Positions 38,362 to 47,713 of a stretch of 47,713 nucleotides of DNA are shown piece by piece. The stretch covers positions 652,505 through 700,217 of the forward strand of contig NC_018248.1 in assembly GCF_000227135.1 (NCBI RefSeq), given 5' to 3'. Under the pieces are notes generated by a model. It made no database searches and had not been told where the DNA came from. It worked only from the letters and a program-made list of their open reading frames with translations. Source of the DNA: Leishmania donovani. Lineage: Eukaryota; Euglenozoa; Kinetoplastea; Trypanosomatida; Trypanosomatidae. A program made the position numbers and the translations under genes. Each line of letters starts with the position of its first letter. The first letter of the stretch is position 1.

Positions 38362-39887
38362 GTCCGTTCTACAGACGAGCACGTCCGCAACAGATATACG
38401 CGCATACACCACTACAGCTCACCTACCTCTGCTGCACGGCGGCCACATCCTCGCCATCTAGGACGGGCCGTCTGCTGTCGAATCGGGCTATGCGGCTAGC
38501 GGGCTCTTCGTGTCCTTCCCTTCTTCGGATACGCGCTGCACCATCGGCGCATCACACACCTACATGAACCACATGCCCTGATCCGAGCGGGCCGCACCCA
38601 GGGTCCTGCGCGAGGGCGGAAGCAGTGGGGCGCCCATCGTGCGGGTAGCAGTGGCTGGCTCACGTGCATGNNNNNNNNNNNNNNNNNNNNNNNNNNNNNN
38701 NNNNNNNNNNNNNNNNNNNNNNNNNNNNNNNNNNNNNNNNNNNNNNNNNNNNNNNNNNNNNNNNNNNNNNNNNNNNNNNNNNNNNNNNNNNNNNNNNNNN
38801 NNNNNNNNNNNNNNNNNNNNNNNNNNNNNNNNNNNNNNNNNNNNNNNNNNNNNNNNNNNNNNNNNNNNNNNNNNNNNNNNNNNNNNNNNNNNNNNNNNNN
38901 NNNNNNNNNNNNNNNNNNNNNNNNNNNNNNNNNNNNNNNNNNNNNNNNNNNNNNNNNNNNNNNNNNNNNNNNNNNNNNNNNNNNNNNNNNNNNNNNNNNN
39001 NNNNNNNNNNNNNNNNNNNNNNNNNNNNNNNNNNNNNNNNNNNNNNNNNNNNNNNNNNNNNNNNNNNNNNNNNNNNNNNNNNNNNNNNNNNNNNNNNNNN
39101 NNNNNNNNNNNNNNNNNNNNNNNNNNNNNNNNNNNNNNNNNNNNNNNNNNNNNNNNNNNNNNNNNNNNNNNNNNNNNNNNNNNNNNNNNNNNNNNNNNNN
39201 NNNNNNNNNNNNNNNNNNNNNNNNNNNNNNNNNNNNNNNNNNNNNNNNNNNNNNNNNNNNNNNNNNNNNNNNNNNNNNNNNNNNNNNNNNNNNNNNNNNN
39301 NNNNNNNNNNNNNNNNNNNNNNNNNNNNNNNNNNNNNNNNNNNNNNNNNNNNNNNNNNNNNNNNNNNNNNNNNNNNNNNNNNNNNNNNNNNNNNNNNNNN
39401 NNNNNNNNNNNNNNNNNNNNNNNNNNNNNNNNNNNNNNNNNNNNNNNNNNNNNNNNNNNNNNNNNNNNNNNNNNNNNNNNNNNNNNNNNNNNNNNNNNNN
39501 NNNNNNNNNNNNNNNNNNNNNNNNNNNNNNNNNNNNNNNNNNNNNNNNNNNNNNNNNNNNNNNNNNNNNNNNNNNNNNNNNNNNNNNNNTGAGCTCGGCA
39601 CCCTTGCTCCCCTGGCGTGGGACGGCTGCAGCCAAGTCGCGTTTGTCGTCGCGTGCCGCATCGCGCACCGCGGTGTTTGGGGGGGGGGTATATCGGCCTC
39701 TGGCGTCTGAGGCCGGTGATCGAGTCTGTCATCCGTGCAGCTGGCATCGGCTTCCCTGAAACTACCGACACTGCCACCTCCCCGGCGTCGTTGATGTGTT
39801 CCACTCTCCCCAAAGCGACCACAGACAGACGGACACGAGACGTGCACGCGACGGGCCCGCAGCGCGCGTGCACGTGTTGAATCACAG
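38362..39887 (-). mobile_element. Degenerate retroelement-like repeat R2 (DIRE-like), with gap
   Basis: This is the second copy of R1, in the same orientation. Positions 38362-38670 match 200-508 with a single visible difference, and 39590-39887 match 1481-1778. The middle is hidden by a 919-N gap where R1 has 972 bases. Flanks differ on both sides of both copies. I see no convincing target-site duplication or A-tail at R2. Such high identity in a non-coding, decayed unit suggests recent duplication or gene conversion. Confidence 0.55.
38671..39589. other. Assembly gap (919 N) inside R2
   Basis: There are 919 Ns. The flanks line up with 508 and 1481 of R1, so the missing sequence should be close to 972 bases and resemble 509-1480. 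Confidence 0.9.
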
Positions 39888-40876
39888 GCCCAAGCAAACC
39901 CCTGACCAACACCAAAAAAAAGAAGAGACCCGCTGAGATGGAGGGAGGAGGGAGGGCAGAGGGGAGAGGAGGGGAACAAGAGCAAAGCAAACGCACGGGA
40001 GACGACACAAAAAACACCCGACCGCCGACACCAGAAGCCATGAGGGAGAAGAGTGCGTGCTTGCCTGCGAGGCCGTCGACTGTGCTAGAGAGATGTGCGG
40101 TGTCTGGATCTCGCTGTCTGTAACGCTACCTCAAACCGTCATTTTCGTCTCTGTGTGTGTGTGTGTGCATACGCGCTTCACTGAGTGCGTGTAGGCATCC
40201 TCCACACCGTCTCCCCGTGTGGGTGCGATCCGTAGGTAGAAGAGATCAAGGAAGAGGACGAGCAGAGAACAAGCGCCAGTGTCAGAGGGAGAGGGGCAAA
40301 GAGGGAGAGCGAGACGCGAGTCGAGTGGCGTTGAAGATGAATGAGCCCCAGGACAGAAAACAGGGGCAAGCAACTCGCACCTCGTCACGCGCTCACTCAC
40401 GCACACACACACATGCAAACACACAAAATAGAAGCAGGCAACAAAAAAAAAGCCGGGTTGCAACGCGGAAGTGGGGGTTGGGGGAGTTGCGAGCGAAGGG
40501 GGCGCGTGCGCGAGAAAGAGAGAGGGCCTGCGCAGAAAAACAGCGCGCTTCGCGCGCGGATGAGGCAGCACAAGCAGTGACGAGGGATGCAACACACAGC
40601 ACATACATGATGAGTGGCAGTCAGCGCTGACAAGGAAAGAGAAAGGTGTAATGGAAGGGAGAACAGGGCAACACGGAACAAGTCACAATACCCGGCAAGC
40701 ATCTCCGTCAGCCTCTCGCCCCGCCATACCACTCGCGCTTCCTCTCCCCTCACGCCCCTTGCCCTTCCCTCACCGCTTCCACTGCCTCAAACTGCACCCA
40801 GATCGGCACACTAGCTGTGCAGAGCGAAAAGCAAGATTCCTTTGAGTACCCCGCCGACGCTTCCACGCTTCCTTCG
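39888..40876. other. Spacer downstream of transporter paralogue 2
   Basis: No gene seen. A TG run lies at about 40153-40167 and CA-rich sequence near 40398-40425. It probably holds the 3' UTR of the transporter. Confidence 0.5.
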
Positions 40877-42871
40877 CTATTCTTCAAGGACGAGACCCTT
40901 CGCATTCGCGTCCTCTGTCGCACATGGTTTCGCTTCCTCTATGGGAGCAGTTCCTGCCGTCGGCTCTGATCCTTCGGCGCCTGGAGGTCGCATGCGCTCT
41001 CGCGTGCCCCTCACAAAGGCGGCGTAGCGGAAGTGGATCGCCAGGGCGACAAGGACGCCGAAGAACGCGAGCACCGTGGATACGATAATCGGCGTCCTCA
41101 CACAAGACTTGACGTTGCACTCGCGGTCCATCGGGATGTGGAGCCTCCTCTGCTCCCTGTCGATGGTCCGGCCGAACATGCCAAGGTTGAAGGAGATGAT
41201 GGAGCACATCTGCACGAAGAAGCTGAGATTGTACAAGAAGTTGTGGTTGCTCTCGAACATGCAGGGGAAGATGAGGGCGTTGATGCCGGCAAATATGCCC
41301 TCCTCCATGTAGACGAGGATAAAGGGCAGCAGCACGGCTTTGCCCGGCAGGAAGAGCAGGAAGATGCCAGCGAGGAAGGCCATCGCCGGGGATACGGGCA
41401 GCGCCATCGACACAAGCACTTTGCGGTTCTCGGGGTCCTGGTGCTGCACGTACGCCTCGAAAAGACCAAAGGCGATACGGCCAACGCTGCTACCCACACC
41501 GAGGAAGGCTGTGTACAGTGCGGACAACTGTGTGCTGCGCTTGTGGCCAGTCAGGGCGATGGAAATGGTGGACGAGTTGTACAAGACGATGACGCCCATG
41601 CAACCGTAGCAAATGAAGAGCAGCATGATGAGCCACACGTCGATGTTGAGGAGGTAGTCTTTGACTGTACCCTCGTAACGGGGGTCCTGGTGCGCGTACT
41701 TGTTAATGACATCCTCGCTCTGGCTGCTTGTGGCCGTGCCGACCGTGGCGTTGCGGAAGGGCTCCAGGACTTCACCGCTGCCCTCATTGCTCGTTCGCAC
41801 CTCCTGGCCAAGGTCGTCAAGCTGCACCAGGCGACCATCTTCATCGACATCCTTGGTGCGCGCGGCTTCCTCAGAGTCCTCCAGCCGTCCCAGTCCTGGA
41901 TCCAGTTCGTTCATGCCGCCGAGGATGCGGAGAGGCAGCAGCATCACAACAATGGAGCACGTCAACGCCACCGTCATGATGCCAACCACAATCCTGCCGC
42001 TTCTGCTGACGTTCGGCACGTATGCAAGGACCGGCGCCTCAGTCGTGAAAAAAACGAGCAGCAACAGCACCACAGCGTAGCCGACGATCAGGCGCGGCAT
42101 CGGAACGAACTTGCGCTCGTAGTAGGTGACCGTGGCCTTCAGAACGGCGATCTGCTCCGGCGTCTTGCCCTGACGGCGCCACCAGTTCACGATGTACGGT
42201 GGCAATACAATGACAAAGCTGGACCAGATGCACACGACGATGACAAACGCCGTAATAAAGTAGATGAAGCCGTCGATGTTGTCCTCGAAGAAGGTGCTGC
42301 TCATTGCGGCGAACACAGAGCTGCCCAGTCCGGTCATCACCTTCGCGAGGCACACGATTGGGCCGCGGTTGCGCGGAAAAACCTCAACGAGTGTCGACAC
42401 ATAGCACATATCGATCAGCCCGCTCGCTGTATTGAGGAAGGCGTAGAAAACCGTGATGGTGGCGGTGTTGCCAGTAATCTGGCCGCGGAAGACGCCAGCA
42501 AGGCCGATGCCGCCGATAGCGGTGGCAGTGGCGCATATCCAGAAGATGGAAAAGGGGCCGAACGGCTGGAAGATAAAGGTGTAGGGGATCGTAAAGTAGC
42601 AGAAAACGAGGCCCACGGTGCTGATGATGGTCAGGTCGCTCAAGGTCAGCTTGAACTGGCTGCGAAACTGGGTGGTAAAGAGGTCGAAAGCGTACGTCAG
42701 CGAGGCGCACACGCTGCAGAAGAAGCAGCAGACAAAGAGGTGGAAGCGGCGGAGCTCAGAGACTGGGTGAAGTCCTTTCTCCTTGCGCTGCTGCAACTCA
42801 CGCGTCTGCGAGAAGATGGGCTTTCCCAACTTCTTCAGCCCGCTCACCAGTGATGCGCCACACGAAGGCAT
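40877..42871 (-). CDS. Nodulin-like major facilitator transporter, paralogue 2
   Basis: The protein has 664 residues from ATG 42869-42871 (begins MPSCGASLVSG). The frame is open further upstream, but only with a GTG, so this is the first ATG. It shares with the first transporter the cytoplasmic start REKGLHPVSELRRF, the FPRNRGPIVCLAKVMTGLGS block after the fourth membrane segment, and the two-halves layout of about 12 segments. The hydrophilic central loop is longer and acidic (contains DEDGRLVQLDDLGQE) and differs fully from paralogue 1, suggesting different regulation or partners. The C-terminal tail is hydrophilic and enriched in Glu/Ala. The substrate cannot be told from the sequence. It is a tandem duplicate that has diverged substantially. 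Confidence 0.92.
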   Translation of the reverse strand: MPSCGASLVSGLKKLGKPIFSQTRELQQRKEKGLHPVSELRRFHLFVCCFFCSVCASLTYAFDLFTTQFRSQFKLTLSDLTIISTVGLVFCYFTIPYTFIFQPFGPFSIFWICATATAIGGIGLAGVFRGQITGNTATITVFYAFLNTASGLIDMCYVSTLVEVFPRNRGPIVCLAKVMTGLGSSVFAAMSSTFFEDNIDGFIYFITAFVIVVCIWSSFVIVLPPYIVNWWRRQGKTPEQIAVLKATVTYYERKFVPMPRLIVGYAVVLLLLVFFTTEAPVLAYVPNVSRSGRIVVGIMTVALTCSIVVMLLPLRILGGMNELDPGLGRLEDSEEAARTKDVDEDGRLVQLDDLGQEVRTSNEGSGEVLEPFRNATVGTATSSQSEDVINKYAHQDPRYEGTVKDYLLNIDVWLIMLLFICYGCMGVIVLYNSSTISIALTGHKRSTQLSALYTAFLGVGSSVGRIAFGLFEAYVQHQDPENRKVLVSMALPVSPAMAFLAGIFLLFLPGKAVLLPFILVYMEEGIFAGINALIFPCMFESNHNFLYNLSFFVQMCSIISFNLGMFGRTIDREQRRLHIPMDRECNVKSCVRTPIIVSTVLAFFGVLVALAIHFRYAAFVRGTRERMRPPGAEGSEPTAGTAPIEEAKPCATEDANAKGLVLEE

Positions 42872-44281
42872 CTCTGGAGGAAGAGGCACAAGTCAGCGGT
42901 CGGGCGAAGGTCAAAAAGCAAACTGCAGAGATGGGTGAGGAGGCGGTGGCGGTCTTTCGCTCTTTACAAGTTTCCTGTTTTGCGTATGCGCGAGCGTACG
43001 GCGTCTGCCTGTCTGTCTTTGTGTGTGGGAGGGGTGAGGGAAGGGGCAGGTGTGTGTGCCGTCCTGGGAAAAGAGTGTGCGTGAAGCGTAGAGCACGCGT
43101 TCAGTTGTTGAGGTTGGGGTGGTTTGCTTGTTGCGTATCGCGACTTCTTGAACTGTGCAACAGAAGCATGCAGGGGAGAGAGTGGGGCATATCAACAGAG
43201 AAGCATGAAGGAAGGAAAAAGAAAGATGGTGCAACAGGGAAAGCTGTGCGTACGCGTGGCTGAAGAAGAGGGAAGAGGCGGGGGAGGGGGGCTCCCCTCG
43301 ACAGCTGGTTCAGGCGCCCGTAAGAGCAGAGGCTGGAAGGCGCCGTGCGCGCCGTTCTCCAAGGAGAAGGCGGAGAGAAGAAAGGAGGCACCAAAAACAG
43401 CGAAAGGAAAGCTTAATCGCCGTGCTCTCCCCCCCCCCTTCCATGTGCGTGGGTGTGGGGATGTGGCAGGTGGGGGTGGCTCCGTGACGACTGGTGGCTC
43501 TCTCACGGTGTGCGGGCGTTTCACGGAGTCTTCTTGAAGCTGGATTTGCCCCACCTCAGACCCGCCGCGTTGGCCCGCTCCCACCACCTTCCGATACGTG
43601 TCGATACGCGATCGAGCAATGGCCATTCAGAGACAACTCAAAACTCTTTTTTTTCGCTTTCTCGTTTTGTCCTGCCTGCGTGTGTGTGTGTGTGTGCGCG
43701 CGCGCACGGACGAGAGTGTGGTGCCGCCTGTCCCTCCCGCCTCCTGTCTCACCGGGTGGGGGGCACGAAGGAGGTTGGGTGGGCGGGGCGTACTATGAAG
43801 ATGCAGACAGTGGAAAGAACGAGAGAATGAGGAGCCCATATGGTCACTGCGGCCCGTTCTCAAGAAAATGAACACGAAAAGCAGCACTGACCAGGTAGAA
43901 TAAAGATAGCACTTGCAGCAGAGACAGAGAGAAAAAAGAAGCTCAGTCGCCCACCCTTGGCCTCATCGCGCCGTTCTGTTCCGAGTAACACACACAGAAG
44001 GCGAAGAGGATGAGCAGGCAAAGGACAGGTAGAAAGAGGATTTTGCAGGGACTGGCGTCCTCACTTTCTGGGCAAGAATAGAGAATGCAAGAATTCGCCT
44101 TCACTCAATCACCACGGAACACCTTCACCGTAATACATGCACACGCAGGACACGACGACAAAATGGAGAGCAGGGCACAGCAGGAAGACGCAGCGCCGAC
44201 GTCAACACCGCCAAGTGCTGACAGCACTGCCGCGAGCAACCACTGCTGCACACACACACACACGCACACGCCCCTTGCCCC
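42872..44281. other. Spacer between F-box membrane protein and transporter paralogue 2
   Basis: No gene seen. The transporter ATG has a purine run at 42876-42886 with CT at 42872-42875, which would leave almost no 5' UTR. A second candidate is CT 42923-42924 with purines at 42927-42942. A C-run lies at about 43428-43439 and a GT/GC run at about 43680-43707. Confidence 0.45.
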
Positions 44282-45589
44282 CTAGTTCTTCTTGTTTGCA
44301 TCAGGGGTGCGGAGAATGCAGCCGTTGCGTTCGGCGCGGATGGTGCGCATCAGCTCGTGAATGGCGGAGCTGACAACGTAGCGGGCGTGGGCGAAAAAGA
44401 TGCCAAAGGCCGCCGCGGCGAGAGGCAGCAAGCACAGCCCGCGGAACTCCCACACGAGCAGCGAAATGGGGAAGAGCATCGCGAGGAAGAAACAGATGCC
44501 CATCGCCAAGTCCTTGAAGCGGTGCAGGGAGTAGAAGTCGAGCAGAAAGACCAGCGCAAGGACGCCGAGGCTGACAATCACCGGGACCCCTCCGAGCAGA
44601 ATGTAGATGCGGTAGCCGTACTGGACGTACTGCAGGGCGCAGAAGGAGGCTGCCGCGAACAGGAATGGGAAGCCGTTCGGGATGTTCAGCACCACAAACT
44701 GAAAGCCCTCTCGCACATTAACGTGCGTCATTTGATACCGCAGCTGCTGCCTCGCCGCGGGCATGATGTACATCAGCGTGTACAGCTGCCAGAGACAGAA
44801 GGAAAGGATGACGGTGATGCCGCACCAGAGCCACGAGAAGCGCTCCTTGCGTCCCAGGTTGATCTGAATCAGCAGCGTCGGGATGATGACGTCGCAGATG
44901 CCCAGCAGGATCGTCACGGCAGAAGCAAAGATCAGCAGTTTGTTGCGCCGCAGTCGCAGCAACAGCGGCAGAGGCTCGAAGTGGGCCTGCATCACGACAT
45001 TTGAGACGATGATGGCGACGATACAGAGGTACGCCATCCAGAGCAGCCCAAAGACGATGGTGGTGTTGCAGAGACCCCCCATGTCAAACCCCTCTGACAC
45101 GCACATCGCCGTGGTGATGGCAAGCGCTACCGAAAACAAGGTAACGGACAAGAAAAAATGCAGCACCACACGGCGCCGCCGCTGCACGTACTTGTAGTAC
45201 TGCTGGCTCTCACGGTAGCGCCGCACCTTCTCCATCGTCTTACGCAGTGCCGCCCGCGACGGGGCGGGGAGGGGCTCGAGTGGGTCGTACTGCAGGATGC
45301 ACTGCTCCTCCGACTCTAGAAGGCGCATCCGATTCACGATTTCCTGACTCACCGCGTCGTACGGTGCCGCGCCGTGCAGCCGGACCACCAGCGGGTAGAC
45401 AACACAGATACGCTTCGCCACGTACTCCCACAGCACTGGGTGCTGGCAGAGCTGATACCAACTGCGGCACACACACGATAGGACGCCGATCCAGCCGAAG
45501 TTATCGCCGTCGTTGCGGATCACATCAATGAAAACATTGAGCAGCAGCTCACGCGGGAGTCTCTCTACGTGCGACACCCCTCGCTTCAT
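44282..45589 (-). CDS. F-box protein with about eight membrane segments
   Basis: The protein has 435 residues from ATG 45587-45589 (begins MKRGVSHVERLPRELL) to TAG. The N-terminus is an F-box (about 10-55): LPRELLLNVFIDVI, then VLSCVCRSWYQLCQHPVLW. F-boxes bind Skp1 and recruit substrates to SCF ubiquitin ligases. After a charged region (80-140) come about eight hydrophobic segments, near 141-162, 178-200, 217-241, 252-276, 298-322, 326-350, 361-381 and 384-400. The tail is basic. I do not recognise the membrane part. If both parts work, it is a membrane-embedded adaptor that would recruit ubiquitination to an internal membrane. Upstream in-frame ATGs exist (45694, 45772) but lie beyond the splice signal at 45626-45658. 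Confidence 0.88.
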   Translation of the reverse strand: MKRGVSHVERLPRELLLNVFIDVIRNDGDNFGWIGVLSCVCRSWYQLCQHPVLWEYVAKRICVVYPLVVRLHGAAPYDAVSQEIVNRMRLLESEEQCILQYDPLEPLPAPSRAALRKTMEKVRRYRESQQYYKYVQRRRRVVLHFFLSVTLFSVALAITTAMCVSEGFDMGGLCNTTIVFGLLWMAYLCIVAIIVSNVVMQAHFEPLPLLLRLRRNKLLIFASAVTILLGICDVIIPTLLIQINLGRKERFSWLWCGITVILSFCLWQLYTLMYIMPAARQQLRYQMTHVNVREGFQFVVLNIPNGFPFLFAAASFCALQYVQYGYRIYILLGGVPVIVSLGVLALVFLLDFYSLHRFKDLAMGICFFLAMLFPISLLVWEFRGLCLLPLAAAAFGIFFAHARYVVSSAIHELMRTIRAERNGCILRTPDANKKN

Positions 45590-45625
45590 CACGCACGCGC
45601 CGGAGTGGTCGTCTTTCGCCACCGC

Positions 45626-45658
45626 CTCTCCGTCAGACACGAGAGAGGAGGGGAAGGA
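45626..45658 (-). promoter_or_regulatory. Putative trans-splice acceptor of the F-box membrane protein
   Basis: The purine run 45641-45658 is followed by CT at 45628-45629 and 45626-45627, about 38 bases before ATG 45589. This argues against the longer reading frames that start further upstream. Confidence 0.55.
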
Positions 45659-47443
45659 CGAGCTGAGCACCGCATGTGTGTGAAGGGCAAACATCCCGCG
45701 CGCGCACAGGAGAGAGAAAGAGAGAGACACGCAAGCGAAACGCGAGCAAAGAAAGGGTAAGAGCAACCGCACGAAGAGGCAGAGCGAGAGAGAGACAGGG
45801 GGGAATGAGGGCAGTGCTTTTTGTTGGGCTGCTGCGTAGCGTTATTGGCGTGAGCCTGTACGCCTACTTCGGCTCTCCTTTCCACTGCCCTCCTCCTCCC
45901 TCGCTATATATCTCAATCACCAACGTGTATATATCTGTACGCGCGCACGTGTGTGCGTGTGCGTATATGCTTGTTTTCTTCTCTGCGCTTCTTCGGCGAA
46001 TATAAGAGAGGGAACGGGGCGGCTGTGAAGCGCACCGCCACACCTCCCCTTTAAACCGTGGATGCTTCTTCCTCTGTAGTCACACCTACAAGAGTGAGTG
46101 TGTCCTGGTGTAGTGGGCGAGTGGCAGTAGCGGTAAAAGGCCGCCACTGGAGCAGCTTCTAGGCCGCACCCGCGCGCGCGACAGCACAAACACGAAATGC
46201 GGGAAGAAAAAATAGGGGGAAGCGTCGTTTCTGCACCGACTTCCGAGGCATCCGGGTTTCTCGCTGTCGGTGTTTCGAGCAATGAAATCACGGAGACTGC
46301 CCAGCACACGTGCGCCACACGACAAGAGTACACACGTGCGTGTGTGTGTGTGTGGGGGGGGGGTGCGCAGTCCGCCCTCTCGGTGTGAGCTGCTTGCGTT
46401 CCCCACCCCGTCAGCAAGGCAGTAGCAGGCGCAGGCTTCCCTCGTTTTGTGCCGTCTATTTCGCCGCGCAGCTGCTTTGAGAGAAAGAGCGAAGACGAGA
46501 GAACAGCAGAACGATGTCAAGCAGAAGCCCTCCCTTTAAGTGGGCGGATCTCTCCGTTTCCGCCTAAAAATGAGTTCGAACGCGCTCTTCACCAATCTGG
46601 GAAAGATCCACCCAAGAACGGAATCGCGCGTGTGTGCGTGACCGCTGGAGAGGAAGTCAGCACGCAAGAGCAAGCTCTACCCCCAAGACAACGCGAGCGG
46701 CACGGAAATGAGATCGAAGGATAGTACACGAAACGAGAGAAGACCCACGCGCGCGAACACATAAGGCCACGCGCTGCGAAAAGCGCTCTCCGATGAACGT
46801 CCGAAGTGCCGCGATGGAGTGAGAGCGGGAGAGGTGGGAGGAAGAAGGAAGATGGTGCAGCAAAAAAAAAAGAAAGGGAGATGCACACTCAGGGGAAGGG
46901 AGTGGGAGGGGAGTAGAGAGACAGAGTTGAGGTGAAAAGGCAAGGCCACACGACAGCGAGAAGATACACGAAATCAACAACACAGTGAAGATAAACGAGG
47001 AGCACAAGGAACGTTGTGAAGGGCAAAACAAAAAGTCCAAGACAAAGAGAGCGACCCAAGCAGGTGGAGCAGGAAGGCGTGAAAGCGACCTGGTGGCGGT
47101 AAGAGGGGGGAGAAAGGCGGAGAGGAGAGTATGTCAAAAACAGCCGGCGGTGCTCTTGGTGGTATGAGGCACGCGGCCGTGATGATGATGAGCCAAGAAG
47201 CACAAGGGAAGGGGGTCGATCAGGAGTTGTGAGCACTAGGCGCTTCGACAGTCGGGAAACGCAGCGGGGGTGATGCATTGATGATGCGTGCGTGCTGAGA
47301 GCGTGGTCGCAGCCAACAACGATTTTTTCCTTTGTTTCGACGTGTCTATTCTGCTGTACGGCATCAGTTAAACGACACTCTATCCGGGCCTGTCACCGGC
47401 CCCATCGCGTAGTGCGCAGCAGCCGTAGACACGCCGCTACAGC
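45659..47443. other. Gene-free spacer at the right side
   Basis: No gene is seen on either strand. It holds TA/GT-rich sequence near 45903-45970, a GT/G run at 46335-46361 and purine-rich DNA at about 46800-47130. The next gene of the transcription unit must lie beyond the right end. Confidence 0.5.
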
Positions 47444-47713
47444 AATGCGCCGACTCAATCATTCCAGAACGGCAGCTGCCTCAAACTCTAGTCACCCGCA
47501 TCGCAAGTTGCCTGGCAGCCGCTCCCATTGGGCAGGTCCCCATCCGGTACATAACCTTCGGAGTGGGACTCAGGCGCCCCACCAGTAGACAGCCAGAGGG
47601 CCGGGTGAGACGCGTCCGAGTCACGCTGGCACGCTGCCTATCATATGCATGGTGCACACGTGTTCGCTGCCGCAGGTGGCTCCGACGCCACGCCGTCCAG
47701 GACTTGACCGCCG
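47444..47713 (+). mobile_element. SIDER-like retroposon copy D (runs off the window)
   Basis: It begins aatgcgccgactc and is the reverse complement of copy A from about 8461 back to about 7775, with substitutions and small deletions. It has the same orientation as copy C and opposite to A and B. It is incomplete at the right edge. Confidence 0.5.

Noticed and set aside
38496..40041. Several frames of 317-493 codons
   Set aside because: They owe their length to the 919-N gap in repeat R2.
41033..42853. 606-codon plus-strand open frame
   Set aside because: It is the exact antisense of transporter paralogue 2. High third-position GC in Leishmania genes often keeps a complementary frame open. 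Its translation is His/Asp/Glu-rich with no fold signal.
1..47713. tRNA, rRNA or CRISPR array
   Set aside because: Read by eye, I found no B-box-like tRNA core with matching acceptor arms, no rRNA sequence, and no regularly spaced short repeats. A covariance-model scan would settle tRNA and snoRNA.

Overview
The window looks like nuclear DNA of a trypanosomatid, most likely genus Leishmania. All ten supported protein genes lie on the minus strand and are separated by long, microsatellite-rich, GC-biased spacers. I see no cis-introns. Most starts have a polypyrimidine tract and an AG just upstream on the minus strand (a purine run and CT on the plus strand as printed), as expected for trans-splicing of a polycistronic transcript running right to left. 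Products typical of the group are a peroxidase-like protein whose Cys107/His206 pair matches what I recall for the Leishmania pseudoperoxidase, an IFT54 homologue, and dispersed elements resembling SIDER and DIRE retroposon remnants.

Layout from left to right. 1-9.1 kb holds no convincing gene. It contains a 1.58 kb degenerate retroelement-like repeat (R1), microsatellite DNA, several assembly gaps and SIDER-like copy A. 9.1-10.4 kb encodes a low-complexity protein with a small Cys/His motif. 10.4-14.1 kb is spacer with SIDER-like copies B and C in inverted orientation around a 524-base gap. Next come a GMC-oxidoreductase-like protein (14.1-15.8 kb), a NEK-like kinase (18.3-20.7 kb), IFT54 (22.3-23.8 kb), a 146-residue orphan (24.8-25.3 kb), the pseudoperoxidase (25.9-27.1 kb), a WD40/alpha-helical protein (27.9-30.7 kb), two paralogous nodulin-like major facilitator transporters (33.6-35.5 and 40.9-42.9 kb) with retroelement copy R2 between them, and an F-box protein with about eight membrane segments (44.3-45.6 kb). 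SIDER-like copy D runs off the right end.

The genes do not form one pathway, which is normal for a trypanosomatid transcription unit. IFT54 and the NEK-like kinase are neighbours, and both families are linked to cilia in other eukaryotes, but adjacency is weak evidence here. The two transporters are a tandem paralogue pair later separated by spacer and a retroelement copy.

Six of the eight N gaps are exactly 99 bases, and each has the same sequence on both sides (72 to 352 bases). These are almost certainly unmerged contig overlaps, so the apparent tandem repeats at those places should be collapsed before interpretation. The main observations are the near-identical direct repeats R1/R2 about 38 kb apart, the inverted SIDER-like copies, the zero-acidic, Arg-rich extension of the pseudoperoxidase, the GMC-like protein that seems to lack both catalytic positions, and the F-box/polytopic membrane fusion.
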